Shown: positions 19,901 to 30,888 of the stretch, one piece after another
How positions within the stretch are numbered: position 1 is the first letter of the stretch
Layout of the letters: each line of letters starts with the position of its first letter
Assembly: GCF_963678635.1 (NCBI RefSeq)
Contig: NC_087067.1
Coordinates: 46,800,001-46,864,000 of the forward strand
Source of the DNA: Symsagittifera roscoffensis
Taxonomy: Eukaryota > Xenacoelomorpha > Acoela > Convolutidae
DNA length: 64,000 bases
Reading direction: 5' to 3'
Notes under the pieces: generated by a model
The model's input: the letters and a program-made list of their open reading frames with translations, nothing else
What the model was told of the DNA's origin: nothing
Databases searched by the model: none
Translations under genes and position numbers: made by a program

Positions 19901-22900
19901 TTTAACTAACTCCTCGTCCCAAATTTGGCAACTAATTCCGCGTCACAAAATTGTTTGTTAGCGTACAGAAAAATTGTGTCATAGTAGTTGCTGCTATTCT
20001 GCAGCGATTATTTAGTGAAAAGCGAGATTCATTCCAAACTCCAATTCATAAACTCCAATAAATGATAATTAATTGATTTTTCATCACCAATCAATTAAAT
20101 AATTGGTGAGCGCCTTTCAATCATCTAATTGGACCAATTAATTTCCAATTAATTGGACTTAAATTAATTTTTCGGAACCCCTGGCTACTACTGTGACAGA
20201 AGTATCCCTATATTACGCTTATTTCGCTTTCACTAATTTTGAATATAAATTTACTATCTACTATATATTTAAATGCATCTGGTCAGGTTCTCGCAATGGT
20301 TAAACTTCCTAAAATGAGGCTTCTTGATCTGTTAGTGTGAGACTTAAAGTCTCAAAAATGCTGTCTTTAAGTCCAAAGATATGTTATTTTGATTGCAACT
20401 CACCATTTTGAACTTGAAACGATAGAGCAAAAAGTTATAAATCTAACACATACAAAACTAATATATTGTTCCGACATTCGCAGGCAAATTTACACTTTTT
20501 AACTGGCCTTTTTCTGACGAAATTTTGTATACTATTCGAAATCTATTGTTGCCGTGAGCTCAATTTCAATAAATTTCCACCTGTGATGATTTTTCGTTAC
20601 GTTATCGGGTTTTAAAGACTGCCAATTTGGGACAATTAACGCGCGATATATTTCGCGCTATTAACGCGTAAGCGGAGATTGAATCCCTTACAGAAATCGT
20701 TCCAAATTGGTTAAAACAGGCTATTTGTTATAGTTTCTCCGTCACAAGGAGTGAAATCTATCACTTTGTACTTCATATGTCGTGTATGGATGATTTAAAA
20801 AAGCTTTAAAAATTTTGTAATTCTTTCCGAAAAGTTCATCTTTTTTTAAAGCAAACACTGCTTCAAAGACCTTAAAAGGGGGTCGGAACATTCAGGACTT
20901 CGCTCTGATACGAGCAGTCTTGTTTACTATAACTATCCTTCAACTCTGTTGAATTACGTATTTGTATAGCTGCAAGTTAAATGAATGAAATTGAAAAAAT
21001 TATTACAGTAATTATTTTTCCGATTATGTTTACCGTTTAGATATTAACATGCATGCATTTCCAAAAATCCAATTGTGTTTTTTTTAAGTTAGAAATATTT
21101 AAGTTTAGTACCAAATTTTTGTTGTTTTTGTCAGACTGATCTCTTTGTCAAAACAGCTTTGCTGCGGTGAGTGGGTACGGTAGTTATGCATAATTGATGT
21201 ATTTCAATCGTAATGAATTAGAAATTTTTGATATGGAAGTAAAAGTACTTTACTGTTCATTATATGAAGCAAATTGTTTTTTTCAACTTTTTTTATGATT
21301 TCGAAATCATTAGCTGGGTTAATTTATTAAGTTTGAAAATATACTGGGACGTTCTTGACTGGTCGGCTTCCTTATAATTAAAAATTTGCGAGCACTAGAC
21401 GTATTTTCGTCAAGGAACCGGTTATTTTTAGGGACCCGTCTATCTCGGTAGTTCCATCATTTCTCGAATTTCTTGATGTATGTTTGCACCAAATTTAGCG
21501 TTTTGTGTTTTGATGATTTTGTGTGTTTGAAGCCGTGTCCAAAGTGCAAGGTGTCAATTGAGAAGAACGGCGGCTGCAATCACATGACGTGCAAGACATG
21601 CAGCCATCACTTCTGCTGGATCTGCATGGAAGAATGGGAGAAGCATGGTCAGAACTGGTACAACTGCACCCGATACACAGACGACCAAGCCAACACAGAA
21701 CACATCAATGTCAGTCATGTTCTCAGTTATATTACGATTCCTTTTGTTTTCAATCCCCTTTGCTTAGAGAAGTGTTCCTTTTAGTGCAAGTTTAATAGTG
21801 TTCTCCGCGTTATCAGTGGCTAGGATGCAGGCCTGTCGACTCAGATGCGCGATTATATTATTTATCTTTGATTTTTGTTGGCAATTTTTCGATCACAGTC
21901 TTTAGATTTGGTTTCCTTCCACAAAATGAATGATTTAGGCCATTGACTTTTTCAAGAACAAATTGAGCTCAATTCAAAATTGCATTTTGATATGGATATT
22001 GAATCAAAACGGCATCGCTCATAGTTTCAGAAATGAATTTGAATTTAAGAGACTGCCGGCGGAGAGAAAAGAAAACCTTATGAATGAAAAAGAAAAATTT
22101 GAAAGAAAAAGTCATTTTTCACATAATTAGGTCGTGTGGTTTTTTCATAAAAATTTAAAGGAAAGTAAAGTATGTTTTCGCAGTCGTTACAAATTTCTTC
22201 GTCACATCATTTTGCCTTTTAACTTGCGGATTGTTTTAGCAATCGCGCCAGAGATTGAAAAGATTTGTCCACTACGGAGGAAGATACGATGCACATACGT
22301 CCAGCATCAGGAAACTGCCCGAGGTAAAAAAAAACGTCAGTTCTGGATTTCTTATGATAATCCTTAATTTGACATTGGCTTACTACATTAATGTGACTAC
22401 TACAAATGATTCCTTTAGTACCATTACATCCAATTAATTCTCTTATTTTTAAATTAAAAGTTTTAATTTAATTTATAAGTTTAATTTGTTGTTCATAACA
22501 AACTCATTGGGCGTCTGGAATTTACAAATGATTCTGACTTTGTATGTAACTTCATTCAAATTGATCGCGAATTTCTAAATGTTTTTCAAACGGTTAAATG
22601 AGCAAAGCTTGCGTTTTTTTTCAAAAAATCAAAACCTCAATTTATTGATTGGAATCAGTTTTAGCTTGAAGGGCAGATATCTATCAGAATTTGAAGACGT
22701 CTGTTTCAAGCTATAGATAATTTTTAAAAGTTCCAAACAAACGTATTCGATCAAAGTGGGGTAAAATCCTGTCGAGATGAGACGAGGAGGCAAAACCTGC
22801 CGAGATATCATTTCACCCCATTTTTATCGAGACTTCTAACTTGGCTGAGAGCTCATGACATTAATTACTAGCAACACAGGTAGCGCGAATAGTAAAGTTC

Positions 22901-25900
22901 GGAAATACTAAACTTCGGCTTTTTTGCTATAATCACTATCTGCAGCATTGGAAATTTCATAGCAACTGTTCTCTGCTTTATTTGTGGCTAGTGTTTGTGA
23001 TTAAATAAGCGTCCGTGGCTGAGTGGTTTTTGCGTGACGCTCATAATATCTTGGTTGCAGATTGAATGCGAGACATAGCCGAATTATCACGTAGTCGAGG
23101 CCTTTATCAACTTTTTCTTATTTCAATTTATAGAGCTGCTTTTTGTCGTGTTCTCGCTAGAGTTAGCGAAGAGCAACTGCGCTTCTGTGTTAAAAAGTTA
23201 AAACTGGTATCTCTAGCTTCATTATCAGCTTGAAGGGTGCTTTGCTAAATGTTGTCGGCTTTCTAATTGCATCCTGAATTGTTAAGAGTCGATGCACGTA
23301 GTGCATTAAAAAAATCTTAAAAATTGTTAACGCTCAACTAGCTTAAAGTTTGTTCGTTTGTTTTCATTCAAGTTCATTTATTTTTCTTTGTATACACTTG
23401 CGAGCAGCTAGTGTATTAGTACGAAACATCTTTTTTTGTTACCTAACTCGCTAATAAAACTTCTTTGAAAGTGGAAAGTTTCACTTGTTTGGTGGCACTT
23501 TTGCTTTAATCACAATCTAGCATAGGAAGTTTCATAGCATCTGTTCTCTGCTTTACTTGTGGCCTTGTTTGTGATTTAATAAGCGTGCATGGCCAAGTGT
23601 TTAGTGCGTGAGACTCATAATCTCTGGTCGCACATCGAATTCGAGACGTAGCCGTATTTTTCCTATTTCGAGGCTTTTTTTTACTTTTTTAATTGCACTT
23701 TAAAGAGATGCTCTTGCTAGCTTCGACTCTGTGTAAAAGAAAGGAAAGCTCCACTATCAACAGCAAAAATGTAAAAGTTACAAAAACGAGAGGGACTTGT
23801 AATTTCCCGAGTGGATTTTTTTCAGATTTCCCGGCGGACGAAAAACTTACCTGATGATCCAGTATTCTCAAATTGAGTCATTTTTATCAAAAAAGTGTCA
23901 GTCGTAAATTGCTTTTTAAAATATTTGAAGAAATCTTGTTTGTAAAGGTTTTTAATTTAATTCGTTCAGCAAAAAAATTGCAAAAGGATGGAAGACGGCA
24001 GGCATCCGAAGGAAAGAGGCGTCTGCTCCCTCCCCGTAAAAATACTTTTGCAATCGTTTTCTTGCTTAATACTATTGAAACAATGGCATCGTGTTTACAT
24101 TCTCCTTCCTCCTATCACATTACTATTGAAATAAGGGTATCGTTTTTTTATCCCTCCCACTACGACATTCACAAAGAGCTTAAGGCTAAATGTCTTTTTT
24201 TGTTTTCTTGCGTTTATTGAATCTTTTCCAACTGTATGTTGGCTTTGTTTTTTAAACATAGTTTAAGCAAATGGTGGTAGTATTTTTCAAAACTAAAAAA
24301 TATCTATATGGTTCAAAAAAAGTTTTCGGGCCTAATAATTTCTTTTGTTTCTTGGTTAAACGGTCACATTATTAGCTGGAATTTTTTCGCATATTATGCG
24401 AAGCCTGCTTAGTGTTTGTAATTCTCTTCTGGGCTCAATCCATGGGCACTAATTGTTATGATATGAATTGAGCTGATTTATTGAAAGAAGCGCGTGTTGA
24501 AAAGTTTTACGCAACTAACAGACTCTCCAGAGACTTAAAATGGTCGGGTTACTTGAATTTCGATACTTCAAGTTTTAACAGCTATGGCCAAGTTTAGTTG
24601 GTTTAACTGCTTTAAATGCGAATCTGTCATCTCAACTACTGCTTTTCTCAAGGATTTTTTGTATGACCAAAATGATTTGTTAATTTTTTCAATGGTAGAG
24701 TTGTTGACGCGTATTGTTCCGACCATTTGAAAAATGTGAAGGAACTTTGTATTCGGGTGTTTTAGTTTTTTTCTTTTTGTTTTCCGTGCAAAATCATTCA
24801 ACACATATACGTCGGAATGGGTCGAGTGATACATCATATTAAAGCCCTTTCAAACGCGATTCGAATGACCTTCAGAAATTTTCTGTCTAGAAAAAACCAG
24901 TTTGAAGTTCTTGATTTTTGGCCTAATTTCAAGCTAATAAGGTGAGCGTGCACGCTTACAAAAGCTTATTTGAGCTTAATTTTTTTTTTTCGTTTTTCCA
25001 GACATTTTTCTTCAAAACTGTTCTAAATGGGCTATTTTACTTTGACTGTCGAAAATGCCTAAGTTTATTTTTTCGTTCACGCAGAAAAAATGACAATATT
25101 ATTCAGGGCTATATTGGGAACATTCTGTGCTACTTTCACAGTAAACTGCTATCTTTTTTTAAAGTTTTTTTGCGGTTTAATTTTCTGCTTTTGAAACTCG
25201 AAAAATTGGTTTTTCTTTTCAGTTTCTTTGTTGATTAATCTTTCTCTGACTGCCTGTTGGCTGTTTTTAGTTGAAGGAGCACGTGAAAGCAAAGGTTCAA
25301 TCAATGACCAATGACTGTCGCTTGTCTTACGTCGACACGAAGTTCCTTGAAGCGGCCGTCCAAGTTTTACACGAGTGTCGAAGCGTGTTAGCCTTCACTT
25401 ATGCTTTCGCCTACTATCTCTCCCCAAATAATCAGAAGAGTATTCTGGAAGATAACCAGAAGGACCTTGAGTTGGTGACAGAGGACTTGACTGCAGACTT
25501 GGAGCGGGATCTGTCCGAGAATCCTTTCAAAGACGGAAGAGACGCGATCGAGTATAAAAACAAAGTGCAGAACTTCACTAAGTTAGCAAAGTGCTGATTT
25601 GACAATATTAACAGGGGGACTTTGATCTAAGAACTGATTTTAATTTAGTTCTGATTTAGCAAAAAAGCTTATAAGGAAAAACGTACAATCTGTTCAGATC
25701 TTTACACTAAAATTGGGGGTCATTTTGGTAAAAGACTTTGTAAATGGCAAACTCGATGTTTCATACAGTATTGAAATACTGAAATAATTACAATAGAGTC
25801 AACATAACGTAAACCTATTCGCTTAAGTGATCTGCAATCTAAGATGCGTTCCGAATGAGGTCAGCCACGCTGTCGTGGCTTGAAAAGTTTGCGTTTCCTT

Positions 25901-26590
25901 GATTAGCTTAAAGCAATGGTGTTTGGTGTTTCTTGAGTCAATTGTTTTTGAGGACTTGATGCATTATTTTTTGAATTGATATATTGTTTTTAACAAGCCC
26001 TGCAGTATTAAAGCTGAATTGGTCGTGATTGAGATTTTAAAAAATTGGGAAAAAATGTCTGTTGAGAAAAACGGTCTTTTACTTTCGTTTTTCAGTTTAG
26101 GTTAGATGAATTAGAGGCTGATCTTCAACTAAAATTCCAGCAGAATTTAAACGCTTTATAAGCTATTAATAAACAATTAGTTTATTTGATCACCTCATCT
26201 GGATAAAAAATTTGATTTTTCTTTCGATTTTTTCGAAATCTATGCTTTATTTTCGAATTTTTCTACAAACAGGTCGGAAAATTCTGTGCTACTGGCACAG
26301 CAGCCGGCTATATTTGATTATTTTTTGGGCTTGTTGGCATTGAGTCAGCTACCCATCGTCATATTAAAGTACAATTTGAGATTGCAAATGGCGAGTTAAA
26401 TAGAAAAATAATTATTCTACATCAATTTGTCGATAATTTACGAGAAATACATTGAAAACCCTTGTTCAAAATTTTTAGCTACTGCAGCAGTCGGGCTAAG
26501 AAGCTACTGGAACACGTGAAGGAGGGCTACGATCAGCAACTGTGGGAGTACGACCAATCTCTTCTGGGCGAAAAAGTGTCCCCTCGATAA
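16715..26590 (+). CDS. ARIH1: Ariadne-1-type RBR E3 ubiquitin ligase, 10 exons
   Basis: Spliced gene of about 579 codons (human ARIH1 is close to 557). Exons: 16715-16930, 17151-17339, 17431-17733, 17826-17885, 17969-18034, 18395-18616, 21533-21709, 22240-22323, 25271-25581, 26479-26590; all introns can be drawn GT-AG and keep frame. Domain order is acidic N-terminus, UBA-like, RING1, IBR, Rcat, Ariadne helical domain. In the family, RING1 binds the E2, the ubiquitin passes to the Rcat cysteine and then to substrate; ARIH1 is switched on by neddylated cullin-RING ligases. The Rcat motif [11 protein letters not shown] with the catalytic Cys is present. RING1 carries an unusual insertion of about 25 residues. 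Introns 6 and 8 are about 2.9 kb and hold transposons, the rest are 83-897 bases. Exon 2/3 and 4/5 borders are the least certain. Confidence 0.9.
17151..17339 (+). CDS. ARIH1: Ariadne exon 2: UBA-like domain
   Basis: Starts after a TTTTAG acceptor with [20 protein letters not shown], then IDHYFANQ, matching the LL-x-x-(F/Y)-NWD-x-x-K motif of ARIH1. The likely donor is GTACAT at 17340; an alternative donor at 17299 would pair with an acceptor at 17419 and also keep frame. Confidence 0.8.
17431..17733 (+). CDS. ARIH1: Ariadne exon 3: RING1 with insertion
   Basis: About 101 codons before a strong GTAAGT donor. RING1 begins [16 protein letters not shown] and resumes [20 protein letters not shown]. 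Between the first Cys pair and the Cys-x-His pair lie roughly 25 extra residues with three more cysteines (GCPYCYPAP and PPFCPS). In human ARIH1 this loop is short. The acceptor may be 17430 or 17419. Confidence 0.8.
17826..17885 (+). CDS. ARIH1: Ariadne exon 4: end of RING1
   Basis: 20 codons, [20 protein letters not shown], giving the last RING1 Cys pair (C-PESD-C). Acceptor TTTTAG; donor GTAGGT chosen because it keeps phase 0 with exon 5. Confidence 0.75.
17969..18034 (+). CDS. ARIH1: Ariadne exon 5: RING1-IBR linker
   Basis: 22 codons, [20 protein letters not shown] then VQ, aligning with the ARIH1 linker helix. Donor GTAAAA; the acceptor AAAG|TTG is inferred from frame. Confidence 0.75.
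18395..18616 (+). CDS. ARIH1: Ariadne exon 6: IBR domain
   Basis: 74 codons starting [13 protein letters not shown]. Eight IBR zinc ligands are visible: WCSSPEC, CVCG with CFKC, and WHDPMQC. It ends IVANTK before a GTACCT donor, exactly where ARIH1 continues into Rcat. The following intron is 2.9 kb. Confidence 0.9.
19146..19215 (+). repeat. tRNA-derived SINE head in Ariadne intron 6
   Basis: An A box (TAGCGTAGAGG, 19153-19163) and a perfect B box (GGTTCGAACC, 19194-19203) have tRNA-like spacing. The acceptor and anticodon stems pair poorly, so it is a SINE or tRNA pseudogene rather than a tRNA gene. A degenerate related unit follows at about 19500-19660. Confidence 0.5.
20468..20922 (+). 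mobile_element. hairpin-end MITE family, copy 1
   Basis: Begins GTTCCGACATTCG, contains the family core AACGCGCGATATATTTCGCG, and ends in CGAGCAGTCTTG with a degenerate terminal hairpin (CAGGACTTCGCTCTG). It lies in Ariadne intron 6. Same family as 33819-34350. Confidence 0.75.
21533..21709 (+). CDS. ARIH1: Ariadne exon 7: catalytic Rcat (RING2) domain
   Basis: 59 codons. Reads [20 protein letters not shown], then [20 protein letters not shown] and YNC. The Cys in GGCNHM corresponds to the catalytic Cys that takes ubiquitin from the E2; all Rcat zinc ligands are present. Donor GTCAGT. Confidence 0.9.
22240..22323 (+). CDS. ARIH1: Ariadne exon 8: start of Ariadne domain
   Basis: 28 codons after [26 protein letters not shown] then SSIRKLPE, matching the LQRYLFYCNRY helix of ARIH1. 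Donor GTAAAA. Confidence 0.85.
22905..23680 (+). repeat. two tRNA-derived SINE copies in Ariadne intron 8
   Basis: Two related units (about 22905-23110 and 23440-23680) share a leader (CATAGCA-CTGTTCTCTGCTTTA) and a tRNA-like head. The A box is TGGCTGAGTGG at 23016-23026 and a variant at 23590-23600. The second copy has an anticodon-like arm GAGA-CTCATAA-TCTC, which would be a CAT (Met-type) loop. B boxes are degenerate. Confidence 0.55.
23700..24090 (+). repeat. dispersed repeat also in the 31-35 kb duplication
   Basis: The stretch GAAAGCTCCAC...GCAAAAGGATGGAAGA...CTATTGAAACAA recurs at about 31630-31945 and 34380-34710. It has no coding frame shared by the copies. I cannot assign a transposon class. 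Confidence 0.55.
25271..25581 (+). CDS. ARIH1: Ariadne exon 9: Ariadne domain
   Basis: After CTGTTTTTAG the frame reads [44 protein letters not shown], and a helical charged tail to KVQNFT. Each part matches ARIH1 (LKKAVDVLCQCR, YTYVFAFYL). The unspliced frame stops at 25597; donor GTTAGC at 25582, phase 2, joins the last exon correctly. Confidence 0.85.
26479..26590 (+). CDS. ARIH1: Ariadne exon 10: C-terminus and stop
   Basis: After [38 protein letters not shown], ending at TAA 26588-26590. It matches [24 protein letters not shown] of ARIH1 (shown here only in part) and extends about ten residues further. No strong poly(A) signal is close by; an AATAAA lies at about 27340. Confidence 0.85.
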
Positions 26591-27164
26591 CCCCCTCCCC
26601 TCCCGTCCCCGCACTGTAAAGAGTGAGACTTTAGGGGTCACTTAACTTGCCAGTGAAACGACCGATGCTCATCATTGATTGATTCGTCCAAATGAAGAGA
26701 TTTGTTATAGTAATATACTTTAAAAGGCTGCAGATAAGTTTCTACGTTAACTGGTGACCTTATTTTAATGCTACCAAGTCATTTCATTCAATCAAAACGT
26801 TGCAGCTCTGCGAGCAAGTGGTGCTGAAAAGTTAGCGATGTTGATATAGTTTAGAGATTGCGAAATTCGAATTACTGAAATAAGTGATTGAAGCGCATTT
26901 CATTATCTACATTATACATTTTATTCTAGTAGTATCCGTTCTTATAGTTTAGAAACTTAATTCAAGCTTGTTACATAATCATTTTCCGTTTTTTGAGTGA
27001 ATTTTATTGCAGCAGAATTATTTTTTTTGTCACTGAAAGAAGTTTTCGCCATCTCGGCAGTTTCTTTAGAGTCAATAACTGGTATCTAGCGTGGGAAATT
27101 TTTCTACTATTCTAAATTTGTTTGGAAGTGTAAAAGAGCGAAGTGATTCCCACTTATATAGGTT
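26591..27164. other. Ariadne 3' UTR and flank, no gene seen
   Basis: Begins with a C-rich stretch (CCCCCTCCCC) directly after the stop codon, then A+T-rich sequence without a convincing frame. Confidence 0.4.
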
Positions 27165-27180
27165 TTGACGAGAAGAGGGT

Positions 27181-27612
27181 TCTCATGCTGGAGGGACCGA
27201 GCGCTGGAAAAGTTTCAACCAATCGAATTCTCTAACCATTCCTTTTGGCTAAATGACTTTCTCACAAAAGCGAAATCAATACAAACAGAAAATGATAATA
27301 TATTAAATATACTAGATGCAGATATAATAGGTGCAGAATAATAAATTTAGTTTTTTGTTTTTCCATTTTTCGTAAATGGGTATCCTAGAAATAGTAAAAT
27401 TGTTCCAGTCCGCCTTCGATCCGGCATTATTTTCATTTATCTGCTTATTATATAATCGATCACTATTAACACTAACGGCCTGGTTTTATTTGCTTGCTTT
27501 GAGATTTTCGCAATTTCCCTGAGATTTTTGAATACTCAATTCTGATTGGCTGAAAGTCAACCAAAATAAATTTCAAGCATTCGGTCCCTCCAGCATGAGG
27601 AACGTCACCTTT
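27181..27612. mobile_element. MITE with TCATGCTGGAGGGACCGA ends
   Basis: TCATGCTGGAGGGACCGA near 27192 is repeated inverted near 27580-27600, and the inner flanks (CAACCAATCGAATTCTC against CAGCCAATCAGAATTGAG) also pair. The interior is A+T-rich and noncoding. Located downstream of Ariadne. Confidence 0.65.
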
Positions 27613-27639
27613 TGATGATTTTAACACTTGCAGTAAGGA

Positions 27640-30059
27640 AGGGAAAAGAACCGGGTACAAAGCTTTTTGCCGTAAACAAGTTTGTTCGCAGAATGGACGA
27701 AACTATATTTTTGTTGTCTGCCATTTCGTCGTATTAATCGAATTAATGGCTTGTATTGCCTGCATATGGGATTTGGCTGCCCGCTAAGAGGTGCAAAGTA
27801 CTTTTTATCGGTACCGAATATGCTGAGTAGATTTTTAACGCTGAGGTCGGTTGGCTTTAACTCAGTCGGCCTAACTTCCTTTGTTTTAATTCTATTTATT
27901 TTTGTTGCTTTTATAGGAGATGAATTGAACTCTAAATCTAAATCACCAATTTATGCCCTCCATAATAAAATTAGAACTATGGAACCTGGAAAATGACATT
28001 TCAATTTTTTGGTTTTTTAGTTGGTTGAGGTTGTTGTTACTATTGATTATGCGCCCGGCTTTATTTGTTACGCTAGCAACCAGCAAGAATTAATAGATCG
28101 AATTGTAGATTTCTTTCGTTTGTGGGTTTGATACTGGCCAGGAGCACTTTTTTTTCATAATAAATTGTTCTTTTTTGGGAGAAATTTAATTATCGGACTT
28201 CGCTTTGTCTGATTTTTTTGTCAGCTTCCTTCAAAGTTTTGTTATTTTCTTTTTAATGGAACAAGTTTTGCTGGATTTGAGAAAGCTTTGGATTCTTTCC
28301 TGTAGTTTTTTAATTTTGCGACCTCTGATTTTCAAAAATTAATGTACCTTTTTTGCTATTAAGCTTTATTTGGCTTAAATAGTTTCTTCAAATATGACAT
28401 TGGCTTAGTAACCGTGTATTGCGTCATTTCAAGGAAAAAACAGCTTTTTTTAGAATTTAAGTGTTCCAGGGGCTGTGATATTCTGTGTTGCAAAATTAGA
28501 AGTGCAAATTGTTTTACGTTAATATCCTTTTCGGCTCAATAATCGCCTGCTCAAATTTTGTCGGCTTACGTGGCGCTCGATAAGATTTTCTGAATGGTAA
28601 TTCAACGCTGTCGATCGATAAGTTTTTCTAAATGGTAATTTAACGCTGTCGATTGTGGTTGTCGGAGTTTGTTCCTCAAGTTGTATATATGCGAGACAAA
28701 CGTACGAACTTTTTCAATATATTTGTAAAAAAAGTTTTTCGACATACTGGCCCGCCCCATTTTTCTAATTTGCTTTCCCTATGCGCATATTTTTTTCCAG
28801 GAAAATTTTTAAAGTACTTAAATATCTGCAGAAAAGGAATCGTGCAAAATTTTTTGTAATTGTTAAGCTCATGTTTGAAACTTTAAAAATAGAAGTTAAA
28901 TTATGCATGGCTTTGGCTCTTGTGTTTTTCAAAAATTGTTTTTATCGGAAAAGGGTCAGTCGCTAAATATTCTTAAAATGAAAAATCTTTGAATAATTTC
29001 AAATTGCAGGCTTTCTTGATGAAAATCAAAATTTGAAAAAAAATTATATTTTTCTTTTTGTCTCGAGTGAGTTTCAGGCAGTTTTTATGTTTCGCACTTG
29101 AAAATATTATCTGAAAGCTTAAAACGATTTTCCTTTCACTTTTTTTGAAAATTTTTTTAAAACGTTCATCTTTTTTTTCGGTTTGATTGAGTTTATTGGC
29201 ACTTTTACGGCAGTTTGTTAGCTTGTAAGCTTTGTACAAAACTATTGCACCACCTGGTTAAACTGTAATTTGGAATTGTTTGCGGATTTGTCGTGGAATC
29301 TGGAAGAAGAATATTTTTAATCTTTTGCTGCCTTGGTGGAATCCGGACAAAAATGGTTCAAACATAGTGCACCTACAAATGCTTGCTCAAGCAACAACCC
29401 TTTTGTGAATAACGGAGTCTAATTAAGATTCAAAATTCAAAGAGACTTAAGGCCCTACATTTTTATTTTGAAAATTCTTTTTAACAATGCTGCTCTGTTT
29501 CTTCACGCAGTTTCGAATGAATCTGGTCTTTCAAGGTCATCGCGTATGTTAAAAATTTCGATTGAGGAAAACTGAAACTGCATGCACTTGAAAGTCTGTT
29601 TCTTGTTTTTGGGATATAATTTTGTTGCCTGGTTGTCATTGTTTGCCACCTTCCATCCTCTTAAATTTGTAAAAGTTCTTTTAGTAGAAAAGTGGAAGCG
29701 TTGGTTAATAATTGCGTTACGAATTAAGTCGGCGGCGGATTACATAATCGCTGGTTTCCTCGATGACTTCGATAGAATAAATTGACAGATTTTTTTTTTT
29801 TTTCAATTGAAAATCATTCAGTTAAACTCTGGTTTTACTGGCTTCATTTTCAGCTAAAACTTCAGCAATAGTTTGAATTTAGAGATCGTTTACTTGAATA
29901 AGAACGGTTACTTGATATTTTGATATTGTTGATATTCATAACGTTTGGAACCTTGTTATTAGATTAATTTAGTATGCTAGCTAGTCATCATCAACTGATG
30001 GCTGCTGCTGTTGTTTGTCCTTTAATTGAAGACCCGGGGATTCGTCCAGGCTCTGAATA
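27640..30059. other. no gene recognised
   Basis: A+T-rich sequence with several open frames of 60-105 codons (for example 27682-27996 and 29582-29785) that lack motifs, good starts or splice context. A short tandem-like repeat, CTAAATGGTAATTTAACGCTGTCGAT-type, occurs twice near 28570-28650. Confidence 0.35.
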
Positions 30060-30262
30060 TCAGTATTTGTACCAAGGGTTTGAGTTATACCCGCGGCTGC
30101 TTCGCTTGTCCAGCAAGTTCCTGGCATGAGCTCTGGATTCATATTTGTCCAGGATATTTTTGCCGATGAGGAGGAGATCACGTGAGGACATGTAGGCTCT
30201 GTCATTAACTAGGTCGCTGCGTAGTTGCATTTGAGGCTGTTCTGATAGAATTGACTGATCAT
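30060..30262 (-). CDS. terminal exon of an unknown gene
   Basis: On the - strand a clear acceptor (CTCTTTTTCAG) is followed by 66 codons and a stop at 30060: DQSILSEQPQMQLRSDLVND, then MSSRDLLLIGKNILDKYES, and a tail LLDKRSSRGYNSNPWYKY. Amino-acid composition and codon use look coding, unlike the neighbouring A+T-rich DNA. The tail has a Lys-Arg pair 13 residues before the end, which could be a processing site if the protein is secreted; that is speculation. I found no upstream exon on this strand in the window. I do not recognise the family. Confidence 0.45.
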
Positions 30263-30689
30263 CTGAAAAAGAGTCATAATTCCCGATGCAAACAAAAGTT
30301 AATTGTTCAATAGATAAAGAAAAAACGAATAGCCGTTAGATAGACTATCATCAGACATTTTTTATATCGATGCTTTTGAATATTTGCCATTGTGTTGAAT
30401 TGATTGAATTTGATGAGGCCAAAGGTTTGGGCGATACAAAATGGTTCAATTGAAGAAAAAAATTTCACTCCTATAATTATTTACATGGTATAAATGAAAT
30501 TTAGCCCCAAGTTTCTCATCACAAAATGTGTCGTTTTTAACAAAAAGGAGGCAGAGAATGAGAATGCACTCGCGGGTCCAGATCATCGCAGACCGCAACA
30601 AAAAGATCTGACTTTCATTCAATATCTCTATTTCAAAACAAACGACTTCCAATATCTGCGCCTGTTATTTTTCAAACGTTTGCAATTTA

Positions 30690-30888
30690 TTTAGGATCAA
30701 GTTAACATCCTCCCCCCTAATAGACCAAGTTAAGATCCTCCACCCCAGCGCTTATTTTAAATTAAATTTGCTAAGCGCTGCGTGTAAAATGCTTAAATCT
30801 GATTGGCTGAAAAATCGAGCTAAGAACCAAGTTAACATCCTCCCCCCTAAAGGCATTTGGGGGGAGGGTGTTAACTTGGTCCTTTATT
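30690..30888. mobile_element. small MITE with CCAAGTTAACATCC ends
   Basis: Contains three copies of the end sequence CAAGTTAA-ATCCTCC (30700, 30724, 30827 regions) and one inverted copy (GGGTGTTAACTTGG, ending about 30881). The last two form a nearly perfect palindrome at about 30828-30881. The family end recurs at 32170 and 38822. Confidence 0.6.

Noticed and set aside
27682-27996. 104-codon + strand open frame
   Set aside because: No ATG at the front, hydrophobic low-information peptide, no splice signals and no family resemblance.
29582-29785. 67-codon frame from an ATG ending next to AATAAA
   Set aside because: Length is near the chance level for the window and there are no recognisable motifs; the AATAAA overlaps its stop codon.
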